DNA of 23,116 nucleotides from a virus. The translations under genes and the position numbers were made by a program. This document shows, piece after piece, positions 7,510 to 13,988 of this stretch. Numbering within the stretch: position 1 is the first letter of the stretch; each line of letters opens with the position of its first letter. Below the pieces are notes generated by a model, which was not told the DNA's origin, searched no databases, and saw nothing but the letters and a program-made list of their open reading frames with translations. Location of the stretch: the IMG/VR virus record IMGVR_UViG_3300009011_000433, positions 1-23,116 of that record. The stretch is one strand, 5' to 3'.

Positions 7510-7538
7510 TTGATAAGGTAAGTTTTATGTGTTTAAAT
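7510..7538 (+). promoter_or_regulatory. Putative rightward early promoter (pR-like)
   Basis: TTGATA (7510-7515) is 17 bp from TTAAAT (7533-7538), giving a start near 7545. Operator site 2 fills the spacer and site 3 covers the start point, so bound repressor would shut it off. It would drive cro and the early operon. Confidence 0.5.
7518..7531. promoter_or_regulatory. Operator-like site 2, within pR spacer
   Basis: GTAAGTTTTATGTG keeps one good half-site (GTAAGTTT); the other half is degenerate. Its complement ends AAACTTAC like the second site near the left promoter (to 3531). It lies in the spacer of the putative rightward promoter. Confidence 0.5.
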
Positions 7539-7542
7539 AAAG

Positions 7543-7556
7543 GTAAGTAAAGTTAC
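7543..7556. promoter_or_regulatory. Operator-like site 3 (cro-proximal)
   Basis: GTAAGTAAAGTTAC, with half-sites GTAA/TTAC and 10 of 14 palindromic positions, 25 bp on from site 2. It lies over the expected transcription start of the rightward promoter and just before the cro ribosome site. Confidence 0.55.
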
Positions 7557-7573
7557 TTTTATTGGTGGAATGC

Positions 7574-7759
7574 ATGACCAAAACAGAAGCATTGGCCTTG
7601 TTGGAGTGCGGTGTTACTGAATTAGCCTACAAATTAAGTATTAGTACTCAAGCAATTAGCCAGTGGCCTGAAGAAAAAATCCCTTTAGCGCGCGAATATC
7701 AAATTCGAGATTTAGCCGAAGGCAAAGAGCCCTTAAAAAGCAAAGTTGCTGTTGGTTGA
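7574..7759 (+). CDS. Cro-like HTH repressor
   Basis: A 61-aa protein (MTKTEALALLECG...) with the compact Cro/YdaS-type helix-turn-helix GVTELAYKLSISTQAISQW, which reads like a lambda Cro-type recognition helix. It is the first gene right of the switch and divergent from the CI gene, the classic cro position. GGTGGA sits just before the ATG at 7574; upstream TTG/GTG codons in frame are less likely. It should bind the same operators as CI and favour lytic growth. Only the DNA-binding domain is present, as in Cro. Confidence 0.8.
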   Translation: MTKTEALALLECGVTELAYKLSISTQAISQWPEEKIPLAREYQIRDLAEGKEPLKSKVAVG

Positions 7760-7769
7760 GGAAATCAAT

Positions 7770-8033
7770 ATGAGCCTCGAAAAAGAAGATCTTAGATTGA
7801 AGATGCTTCCAGACATGATGGAGCGTTTGAGATTGATCGCGGATGTCCGTGGTAATGAGTATGCGCATCAAGCTGTTGTCCTCTTAGAAAAAGCCCTTAT
7901 GGGTGAATATCATGAAGTTAGCTTAATGCTTGAAAGAGCAGATAAAAATAGGCACAAGAGGGAGCGTTTGGGAATACGTAGGAAAGTTGAGGTAAACCCA
8001 GAATCACAAATTTTAGAAATGAAAAAAGCCTGA
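7770..8033 (+). CDS. Arc-like ribbon-helix-helix protein
   Basis: An 87-aa basic protein. Residues from about 5 to 42 (LRLKMLPDMMERLRLIADVR) fit the Arc/MetJ ribbon-helix-helix pattern: a short strand LRLKML, helix DMMERLRLIADV, turn RGNEY, helix AHQAVVLLEKAL. The C-terminal half is Arg/Lys-rich. TGAGGAA precedes the ATG; the gene starts 10 bp after cro. By position it could be a CII-like early regulator or an Arc-type repressor. The stop codon lies inside the left arm of a terminator-like hairpin. Fold moderately supported, role inferred. Confidence 0.6.
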   Translation: MSLEKEDLRLKMLPDMMERLRLIADVRGNEYAHQAVVLLEKALMGEYHEVSLMLERADKNRHKRERLGIRRKVEVNPESQILEMKKA

Positions 8034-8052
8034 TGGATGAGATCAGGCTTTT
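8024..8052 (+). terminator. Terminator-like hairpin inside early operon
   Basis: AAAAGCCTGAT (8024-8034) pairs perfectly with ATCAGGCTTTT (8042-8052) around a 7-nt loop. It overlaps the stop codon of the Arc-like gene. The T-run is short (four), so it may only reduce transcription into the replication genes unless antiterminated. Confidence 0.65.
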
Positions 8053-8082
8053 AGGCATTCAAATCTATAGCGAGATTAGAAC

Positions 8083-8367
8083 ATGAGCAATTTATCAGAA
8101 CAACCAGTTGAACTCAACTCACAGGAGTTTGTAGTAGGTGACATGGTAGTTATTCAAAACCACATTTTGGGGCCGCTTGGTAGCGATAGTATTTTCTGCA
8201 TCATAGAAATAAAAAGTGACTTTCTTGGTGATCATGTCTCTATGACTGACATCAACGGAAAAGTTTGGACATCTGGAGTGAGGTATATACGTCATGCCAC
8301 TGTTGCAGAAAACCAATTAAAACGCCGATTAACTGCAGAAGAATTAGCACGGGCGGAGGTGTCATGA
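8083..8367 (+). CDS. Hypothetical 94-aa early phage protein
   Basis: Begins MSNLSEQPVELNSQ; the middle is beta-rich (FVVGDMVVIQNHILGPLGSD, FCIIEIKSDFLGDHVSM) like a small SH3/KOW-type barrel, and the C-terminus is a charged helix (LKRRLTAEELARAEV). There is no clear Shine-Dalgarno. Its stop overlaps the methyltransferase start (ATGA), so the two are coupled. No family recognised. Confidence 0.65.
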   Translation: MSNLSEQPVELNSQEFVVGDMVVIQNHILGPLGSDSIFCIIEIKSDFLGDHVSMTDINGKVWTSGVRYIRHATVAENQLKRRLTAEELARAEVS

Positions 8368-9197
8368 GTAGCTTAAAACATCCGCTTATCCGTTATCACG
8401 GTGGTAAGTTCCGGATTGCTGATTGGGTTATCTCACATTTTCCCGTCCACAAAACTTATGTTGAACCATTTGGTGGCGGAGCATCAGTTCTATTTACTAA
8501 AGAGCCTAGTGTTATTGAGGTCTATAACGATTTAGATAATGAGGTCGTGAATTTATTCAAAGTACTGAGAGAACCAGACCAACGAAGATGTTTAGAAGAG
8601 AAATTGTATTTAACACCATTTTCTCGCACTGAATTCTATGATGCTTACGATGAAACTGAAGATCCTGTAGAAAAAGCCAGAAGGATGATTATTCGAGCTC
8701 AAATGGGATTTGGTTCAGCTGGAGCAACTAAAGGAAAAACAGGTTTTCGAATGGCGGGAGGCCGACAAAAGAATTATGAAATTGCATTATGGGAACGTTA
8801 CCCAAATCGATTATTACAATTTGCTGAACGATTAAAACAGGTCCTTATCGAAAACCAGCCAGCTGCAAAAGTGATTAACCAATATGACGATGAGAACACA
8901 TTATTTTTTGTGGACCCACCGTATGTAAGAAGTACTCGAACATCAAACATGACAGCTTATCGATTCGAGATGAGTGATCAGGACCATATCGATTTATTAG
9001 ATCTATTAAACCAGGTCAAAGGTAAAGTCATTTTATCGGGTTATGACCATGAGATTTACAACTCACGCTTAACACACTGGGTGAAGAAAACTAAAGCGGT
9101 ACAAGCCTCAGGAAATAGAGGGGGTGTGAGTCGCCAAGAATGCCTTTGGATTTCTCCAAATGCCCAACAAAGCGATTTATTTGGAGTGGGTTTATGA
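8364..9197 (+). CDS. D12-class DNA N6-adenine methyltransferase (early operon copy)
   Basis: Dam-like adenine methyltransferase of 277 aa with RYHGGK (10-15), motif I YVEPFGGGAS (32-41), catalytic DPPY (184-187) and VILSGYDH (222-229). Phage-encoded Dam enzymes methylate phage DNA and protect it from host restriction, or mark replicated DNA. A strong GGAGGT precedes the ATG at 8364, which overlaps the upstream stop; a start 99 bp earlier is in frame but falls inside the upstream gene. Its own stop overlaps the replication-protein start (ATGA). It is the second D12 enzyme in this prophage and only distantly similar to the one at 4075, so the two probably have separate origins. Confidence 0.9.
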   Translation: MSSLKHPLIRYHGGKFRIADWVISHFPVHKTYVEPFGGGASVLFTKEPSVIEVYNDLDNEVVNLFKVLREPDQRRCLEEKLYLTPFSRTEFYDAYDETEDPVEKARRMIIRAQMGFGSAGATKGKTGFRMAGGRQKNYEIALWERYPNRLLQFAERLKQVLIENQPAAKVINQYDDENTLFFVDPPYVRSTRTSNMTAYRFEMSDQDHIDLLDLLNQVKGKVILSGYDHEIYNSRLTHWVKKTKAVQASGNRGGVSRQECLWISPNAQQSDLFGVGL

Positions 9198-10156
9198 GTC
9201 TAGATGCCACTAATTGGGCTTGGAAAGTTCATATCCCGACTAAGAAAGGCGGTTCATTACCTGCTTTGAAACTAGTTGTTTTGCTATCTATGGCCGATCG
9301 CGCAAGTGAGGATCATACCTGTTATCCAAGCGCTAAACGTTTAGCAGCGGACTGCAAAATTGACAGAAAAACTGTGATGAAGATTCTTGCTGAACTCTCC
9401 GATGATGGATTAATTACTGATACTGGAGAGCGCAAAGGTCAGACAAAACAGGTAGTCGTTTACCGCTTGAATGGTGTAGTTGGCCGTGAAGATACAGTCC
9501 CAACAATGGGACTATTAGAAGGTGGAAATTTAGATGGAAAGAGTACCAACGTTGGAACAGTCCCAACAGTGGAACAGTTCCAACAATTCCATGAAAGAGT
9601 CCCAACAATTCCGGTAAACGGTCCCAACGTTGGGACACGGAATCTTTTAAAGAATCTTTCAGATGAATCTAAAAATAAAAAAACATGGTTGAGTTTGAAA
9701 AAACTTGGTGAAGAAATTCGTTTGGCAACTGATCAGGAAACTTACGAGCAGATCAAAAACGCGACTTGGTTTGATCGGGAGCTTCGAGCATTTGAACTCT
9801 ACAACGCCGAGAAGAATCTTTGTGATGAGCTCATGCATTACCACTTTGCAGATTGGTTAATCAACGCATGTGGCAAATACCAAGCACGTGAACAGGCAAA
9901 GATCCAAAACACAGCGATGCAGGTTCGAGTCCCGCAGGGGGAGTCAAATCAACTCAGCGACAAACAGGTCCACACCTTCGCTCAAAAACTCTCACAACAT
10001 CCTGAATTCGCAAGCCAGTTTGCAGCTGCAGGGGAAAGCTACGATCAACTCGCTGCACGTATCGCCGTAAAACTTAGCGATCCAGTTCAGGCCAAACAAT
10101 GGGAATCGTATCTCAAGCAAGTCGGCTTCAAAGGCTCATTGCAGGGGGCGGCATGA
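9194..10156 (+). CDS. O-like phage replication initiator with HTH
   Basis: A 320-aa protein. Residues from about 8 to 95 form the winged helix-turn-helix usual in phage replication proteins: LPALKLVVLLSMADRA, YPSAKRLAADCKIDRKTVMK, LSDDGLITDTGERKGQ. The middle (about 101-148) is encoded by six iterons, giving repeated VPT/VGT peptides. This is the lambda O design: an initiator binding an origin within its own gene. The C-terminal half (150-320) is helical and unrecognised. No separate helicase loader (P/DnaC) or DnaB follows, so the C-terminus or the host must recruit helicase. The ATG at 9194 overlaps the methyltransferase stop. Confidence 0.8.
   Translation: MSLDATNWAWKVHIPTKKGGSLPALKLVVLLSMADRASEDHTCYPSAKRLAADCKIDRKTVMKILAELSDDGLITDTGERKGQTKQVVVYRLNGVVGREDTVPTMGLLEGGNLDGKSTNVGTVPTVEQFQQFHERVPTIPVNGPNVGTRNLLKNLSDESKNKKTWLSLKKLGEEIRLATDQETYEQIKNATWFDRELRAFELYNAEKNLCDELMHYHFADWLINACGKYQAREQAKIQNTAMQVRVPQGESNQLSDKQVHTFAQKLSQHPEFASQFAAAGESYDQLAARIAVKLSDPVQAKQWESYLKQVGFKGSLQGAA
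9497..9636. repeat. Six iterons inside the O-like gene, probable replication origin
   Basis: Six 16-bp palindromic repeats resembling GTCCCAACNNTGGGAC lie at 9497-9512, 9543-9558, 9560-9575, 9577-9592, 9599-9614 and 9621-9636. The last (GTCCCAACGTTGGGAC) is a perfect palindrome. Start spacings are 46, 17, 17, 22 and 22 bp. An AT-rich stretch follows at about 9641-9690, as an unwinding element would. Position and structure match the lambda origin. Confidence 0.8.
9640..9690. other. AT-rich stretch beside iterons, possible unwinding element
   Basis: A run of mostly A and T (including AATAAAAAAAC near 9675) lies directly right of the last iteron. In lambda the initiator bound to iterons melts an adjacent AT-rich stretch. 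The same layout here is seen; the function is inferred. Confidence 0.5.
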
Positions 10157-10236
10157 CAGACCTCTACGATGTCAACGTAGCGCTCTTGGAAAGTGAGCTC
10201 AACGCTTTTGAAAAGGGGTTTGCATGTCTAGCATGA
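10153..10236 (+). CDS. Possible 27-aa coupled peptide
   Basis: The frame MTDLYDVNVALLESELNAF... begins with an ATG overlapping the replication-protein stop and has GGGGGCGG just upstream. It ends 13 bp inside the next gene. Its charge pattern looks protein-like and it fills an otherwise empty 67-bp gap. It may exist mainly to couple translation of the nuclease. Real expression is uncertain. Confidence 0.4.
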   Translation: MTDLYDVNVALLESELNAFEKGFACLA

Positions 10237-10646
10237 GCCTTGCTGAATACCGTGAATTATTTCCAGTGAAAAGCAAGAAACGTCGCTCAGAAAAGCAAGG
10301 TACTAGACAGCCAAGTGAAGGCGAGACGGTACTAGCAACGCACTTAAGAGCATGCAAGATCAGTTTTGAGCAGGAATATAAATTCCACCCAAAACGAAAA
10401 TGGAGAGCAGATTTTTTTATTACGGGAACAAAGATTTTGGTAGAGGTTGAAGGCGGTATCTGGATGGCAGGTGGTGGACGTCACACAAGGGGCAAGGGCT
10501 ACATCGGGGATATGGAGAAATATAACTCGGCGGCAATGATGGGATTTACAGTTTTAAGGTTCAGTACAGAGCAAGTGAAGTCGGGTTTAGCGGTTCAGCA
10601 GATAGAGAAAATGGTTGGGGGAATGAATGACACTAATGATCGATAA
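10224..10646 (+). CDS. PD-(D/E)XK-type nuclease, DUF559/Vsr-like
   Basis: A 140-aa protein with a Vsr/DUF559-like nuclease core: Glu34 (SEGET), Asp63 (WRADFF), and Glu74-x-Glu76 (LVEVEGG), then GRHTRGKGYIGDMEKYNSA and MGFTVLRFS. In these small enzymes the Asp and ExE(K) residues bind the metal. It lies between the replication protein and the Q-like gene, where lambdoid phages keep a Holliday-junction resolvase (RusA or NinB/NinG), so branched-DNA cleavage is a reasonable inference. AAAGGGG precedes the ATG at 10224. Fold fairly sure; substrate unknown. Confidence 0.7.
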   Translation: MSSMSLAEYRELFPVKSKKRRSEKQGTRQPSEGETVLATHLRACKISFEQEYKFHPKRKWRADFFITGTKILVEVEGGIWMAGGGRHTRGKGYIGDMEKYNSAAMMGFTVLRFSTEQVKSGLAVQQIEKMVGGMNDTNDR

Positions 10647-11133
10647 GAAGCATGTTATGCACTCAGTGGACTGGACACGGTTCGATCTGGAAGGCTGGTT
10701 ATATCAGTTTGGTGCATGGCTAGATCAAAAGAGTTTTACCGGTATTCCTTCTGGCGCATATAGCAACCCAATTGCCTCAGCAATGGTACAAGTTGAAAAG
10801 CAACGCCGTTTAAAACGGTTAGGTAAGAAGAAACAACGGGAAATCATTGCCAATTACTTTGTGAGCGAAGCAGATCCGTTTCGTAAAACTAAATCTAAAA
10901 CCCAATGCCAGATTGATGACAATGAAGCCCGTGCAATACAACGATTAGTTTTAGATTTAATGGGGCAGAGTGAAGTCATGGATGAATGGATGGACGCGAT
11001 TATTGACCGTTACTTCCGTGGACAGTCATGGCCAGAGATGGTTAGAGAAGATCGTTCGCAATCAGATGCACGTAGTGATGTGAAGTGTGGATTGGCAGTG
11101 TTGCATTGTCGGTATGGGTTTATTGAGTATTAG
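10627..11133 (+). CDS. Q-like antitermination protein
   Basis: A 168-aa basic protein at the end of the early operon, where the late-gene regulator normally lies. The C-terminal part (about 112-168: MGQSEVMDEWMDAIIDRYF, SWPEMVREDRSQSDARSDVKCG) looks like the helix-turn-helix of Q/sigma-region-4-like antiterminators (compare RusA-Q pairs of lambdoid phages). It overlaps the nuclease by 20 bp, with GGGGGAAT before the ATG at 10627. Q would let RNA polymerase read through the terminators noted among the late genes. The family match is from memory and moderately sure. Confidence 0.6.
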   Translation: MTLMIDKKHVMHSVDWTRFDLEGWLYQFGAWLDQKSFTGIPSGAYSNPIASAMVQVEKQRRLKRLGKKKQREIIANYFVSEADPFRKTKSKTQCQIDDNEARAIQRLVLDLMGQSEVMDEWMDAIIDRYFRGQSWPEMVREDRSQSDARSDVKCGLAVLHCRYGFIEY

Positions 11134-11202
11134 TTCATTATTTAGTTGTGATCTTTTCAAATGGGGAAGTTGGAAACTAATCCGAATTGGTTTAATGTGC
11201 CG

Positions 11203-11211
11203 GTATAGTGG
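11203..11211 (+). promoter_or_regulatory. GTATAGTGG box, possible late-promoter -10
   Basis: The 9-mer GTATAGTGG occurs here, 70 bp after the Q-like gene, and again at 15479-15487 just before the late genes. TATAGT would make a good -10 box, but no -35 is clear. A Q-dependent late promoter would be expected in one of these two places. Confidence 0.3.
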
Positions 11212-11251
11212 GTTGTTGGTTCATAGTTGATTTTAAGTGGTTAATCAAATA

Positions 11252-11280
11252 CCTTGATAAATCCTATTGTTCTATCAAGG
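11252..11280 (+). promoter_or_regulatory. Inverted repeat over ribosome site of propeller/TPR gene
   Basis: CCTTGATA (11252-11259) is perfectly complementary to TATCAAGG (11273-11280), with a 13-nt loop. The right arm contains the AAGG of the only Shine-Dalgarno before the ATG at 11293. As RNA it could hide the ribosome site; as DNA it could be an operator. Confidence 0.4.
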
Positions 11281-11292
11281 ATTACTAGCTGT

Positions 11293-12231
11293 ATGATGTT
11301 TCGAACACATATACTTGATGATGAGCGTTTTATAATTATAGATAAACTAGATTTTTCTGGACGGTGTTCAAAATCATCTTCCGGGGAGTGGTACATTTGT
11401 TGGAAAGATGGGGTTACCACATCAGAAGGAAGCCTATTAGGATTTAGAGATAGTGGTCATGGGAGTTATGCTTTATATAATAAGAAACAGGAAAAAGTTA
11501 TTTTAAGTAGTAAGTTGGAACGTCCAAATGCTGGTATGGTTGCTGATAATGGTACCTTCTGTATTAGTGATTGGCATTTTGGGGAGGGTCTGTTTGGTAC
11601 AATCTACACATTTTTAGCTAATGGTGAAAAAGCTATTGGCAAGAGATTTGAGGCTAATATTTTTAACTGCGCCATTTCTGATAATGGTTTGTATGTGATT
11701 TGCCAAACTTGTGAGAATAAAGCTTCGGAAGATGGAAATTTGCTTACTTTATTTAATGTAAAAACGGGTGGAGTTCTTTTCTCAATAAACCCGATGACTC
11801 CGTGGGCTGATCAATATATTTTTGATGTTAATAATAGAAGGATTGGTGTCACTATTCGAGATGGTGGAACATATTATTATGATTTTGAAGGTAAGTTTTT
11901 AGATGAAAAGAAATATGATGAGGAACAACTAGCTTCTAGTCGTTATGAAGTAGTTATCAATAAAGCCCAGAATATTTTGAAATCAGAAAATTTAGATTTT
12001 TATCAAGCTAATAGAGTAATAGAAGCAATTGACTATGCTCTTACTATTCTTAATAAAGATGAATTTCATTATAAAACATGGGCAGCTACTGCTTATAAAA
12101 CACAAGGTTTAGCATATGAATTTATTGGTAATGATCAAGATGCTCTTTTAGTTTACCAGATAGCTTTAGGTCTAAATCCAAAAATTGGATTAAAACGGAA
12201 GATTGAGAATTTGAAGAAAAAACTAATCTAA
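11293..12231 (+). CDS. Beta-propeller-like protein with C-terminal TPR, cargo
   Basis: A 312-aa, AT-rich cargo gene. The N-terminal 210 residues show repeated aromatic/Gly strand patterns (SSSGEWYICWKDGVTT, GMVADNGTFCISDWHFGEG, CAISDNGLYVICQTCE, FDVNNRRIGVTIRDGG), typical of WD40/Kelch-like propeller blades. The C-terminal 80 residues are helical and end in a TPR-like pair (AYKTQGLAYEFIGNDQDALLVYQIALGLNP). There is no signal peptide. The start is the ATG at 11293, with AAGGATT upstream; an ATG at 11296 is equally possible. It is convergent with the membrane-protein gene, only 3 bp between stops. Function unknown; a sensor or scaffold is possible. Confidence 0.7.
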   Translation: MMFRTHILDDERFIIIDKLDFSGRCSKSSSGEWYICWKDGVTTSEGSLLGFRDSGHGSYALYNKKQEKVILSSKLERPNAGMVADNGTFCISDWHFGEGLFGTIYTFLANGEKAIGKRFEANIFNCAISDNGLYVICQTCENKASEDGNLLTLFNVKTGGVLFSINPMTPWADQYIFDVNNRRIGVTIRDGGTYYYDFEGKFLDEKKYDEEQLASSRYEVVINKAQNILKSENLDFYQANRVIEAIDYALTILNKDEFHYKTWAATAYKTQGLAYEFIGNDQDALLVYQIALGLNPKIGLKRKIENLKKKLI

Positions 12232-12234
12232 TAA

Positions 12235-13167
12235 TTAATTTACTTTTAATGTAGATGTTAATTTAACTTCACCAACCTCTGTAATTCCATTCTTAAAATT
12301 TAAGTAGCTAATATTTGCAATTGGTTTTATGAGATAATCGGGATTATCAGCAGAACTCTTATCTTTCAATGTATAATCCTTTAATCTTATAGCCACAAGG
12401 CAGTTTGTTGAACCACAAATTAGAATTTTTCCTTTGAGTGGATAACTAATATTCTTATAAGTTTTATTTAAGTAGTCTTGTACTATTTCATCTTTAAAGA
12501 AAATAGGCCTATCTTCTGTTTTAAAGGAAGTTTCTGCATGAGCCTTGCCACTATTTTCTATTCCTATAAAGAATTTTAATATAGTAAGTACTAATATATA
12601 CATTAGGATGAGATAGAAGTAATAACGGCCGAACTCTTTGACTCCTTCCTCAATTTTTTTGTGATCTTGGTTTTCTTTCCAACCTACAAATTTATAAAGT
12701 GCGATATGAGTATTTAATCTTACTAGGTGGATTAGATATCGGGTAGGGCGTGTTTCTTTTGATATATTCCCAATTTTATTTTTACTTTCTTGTTTTAAAT
12801 AAGAAATTTTTAGATACCAAGATGTGGGTAGCCTTCCATAACTATCAAACCAATTATATATAAATACTAATGGAAACAATAAAAAATAGGCTAAGCCTCT
12901 AAAAATACTAATGTGAATTTGTTTATCGTATAAGGTATTTATTAGTGAAATAATTAGTAGCCCTGAAAAAAAAGCAAAGATTCCTATGAAACCATTTAGT
13001 CCCCCCAATTTAAGATACTCTTGAAGTGTAAGTCCTAAAGCTCCTTCACTGTAATCAAAATATCCCATAAAACTACTAACAAAAGAATTCCCTGATATAT
13101 ATGTAAAAACAGTTAAAGTAGTGGTTAAAAAAGTAAGATCTAAAAAAATATTTTTTCTGATAGCCAT
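12235..13167 (-). CDS. Multi-pass membrane protein, third gene of Nudix-HNH operon
   Basis: A 310-aa protein with about four hydrophobic segments (about 8-27, 58-78, 90-107 and 182-203), a basic cytosolic loop between the third and fourth, and a soluble C-terminal domain of about 105 residues containing ILICGSTNCLVAI. Its ATG is 5 bp after the HNH stop, with no separate ribosome site, so it is probably coupled to that gene. Base use is more AT-rich than in the upstream two genes. No family recognised. It could be an unrelated passenger, or the membrane component of the operon. Confidence 0.65.
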   Translation of the reverse strand: MAIRKNIFLDLTFLTTTLTVFTYISGNSFVSSFMGYFDYSEGALGLTLQEYLKLGGLNGFIGIFAFFSGLLIISLINTLYDKQIHISIFRGLAYFLLFPLVFIYNWFDSYGRLPTSWYLKISYLKQESKNKIGNISKETRPTRYLIHLVRLNTHIALYKFVGWKENQDHKKIEEGVKEFGRYYFYLILMYILVLTILKFFIGIENSGKAHAETSFKTEDRPIFFKDEIVQDYLNKTYKNISYPLKGKILICGSTNCLVAIRLKDYTLKDKSSADNPDYLIKPIANISYLNFKNGITEVGEVKLTSTLKVN

Positions 13168-13172
13168 TTATA

Positions 13173-13988
13173 CTAACTCTTTATATTTAAAAGCTTCTGT
13201 TTATCAGCCTCTGCATTCACAACATGCATTTTCTTATGGCAATTCGGGCAAAGCGCTACTGTATTTTCGACAGTATCTGGTCCGCCATGCGCTAACCATT
13301 CAATATGGTGAGTTTCCAGGTAGGGCTCACCATTTTGATCTTTAAAAGGGGCAGGTTGTTCACAGAGCTGACAAACCCCATTAGCTAAACGCTTCGCAAG
13401 TTGGGCAATCGAATCGGAACGAATAAAATATTTCGTCTTTGTATTGCGATAGCTGACTTGCGTTTGTGCTGTAGCCTGGGCATCTGCCATCAACTGCTCA
13501 ATAGATTTCTTCTTATACTTACGCTGTTTTTTCTGACTTGTGCGCTCTATAGTCTCTACGTTAATAGATGTATTCGAATCAGATAATTTAACCGGGAATA
13601 TCCAGACTAATCGATCTTGTTTATTGGCATCAGGTTGAATCTTTTGATATGGATCAGCTACGAGAGTAACAGGACCTTGATAGATATATTCCTTATCGAC
13701 AAACACTTCAAAAAGATGAACTGAAACGCCGTTAGTATGACTCTCAGCTAATGTTCTATTTTGACTTTTTAATTCCTGGTCACCGACCTGGCCCATACCT
13801 GTGTAATGCAGTTCATCACCGATCCATCGATCTTCATAGACGGATTCTACATGGTTTGAAACAATGATAAGGGTATTGGTCTTATGAGATCTACGCATTC
13901 CGCCCTGAGGTGAGCAAAGGAAGTAATCACATAATCCATCATTATCTAAAATGGTACCTGGTTTTAATCGTCTAAAATCTTTCAACAT
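13173..13988 (-). CDS. SRA-like/HNH endonuclease, McrA-type modification-dependent restriction enzyme
   Basis: A 271-aa, two-domain enzyme. The N-terminal part (about 10-135) resembles the SRA-like modified-base reader of ScoMcrA-type enzymes: NHVESVYEDRW, LHYTGMGQVGDQ, VHLFEVFVDKEYIYQGPVTL. A Lys-rich linker (150-165) follows. The C-terminal part is a Zn-stapled HNH nuclease: Cys206-x2-Cys209, His227-His228, Asn242, CPNCH (247-251), His255. Enzymes of this build cut DNA carrying 5-methyl- or 5-hydroxymethylcytosine (type IV restriction). It overlaps the Nudix gene by 7 bp and is followed 5 bp later by the membrane protein. Architecture well supported; the preferred modification is not readable. 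Confidence 0.82.
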   Translation of the reverse strand: MLKDFRRLKPGTILDNDGLCDYFLCSPQGGMRRSHKTNTLIIVSNHVESVYEDRWIGDELHYTGMGQVGDQELKSQNRTLAESHTNGVSVHLFEVFVDKEYIYQGPVTLVADPYQKIQPDANKQDRLVWIFPVKLSDSNTSINVETIERTSQKKQRKYKKKSIEQLMADAQATAQTQVSYRNTKTKYFIRSDSIAQLAKRLANGVCQLCEQPAPFKDQNGEPYLETHHIEWLAHGGPDTVENTVALCPNCHKKMHVVNAEADKQKLLNIKS

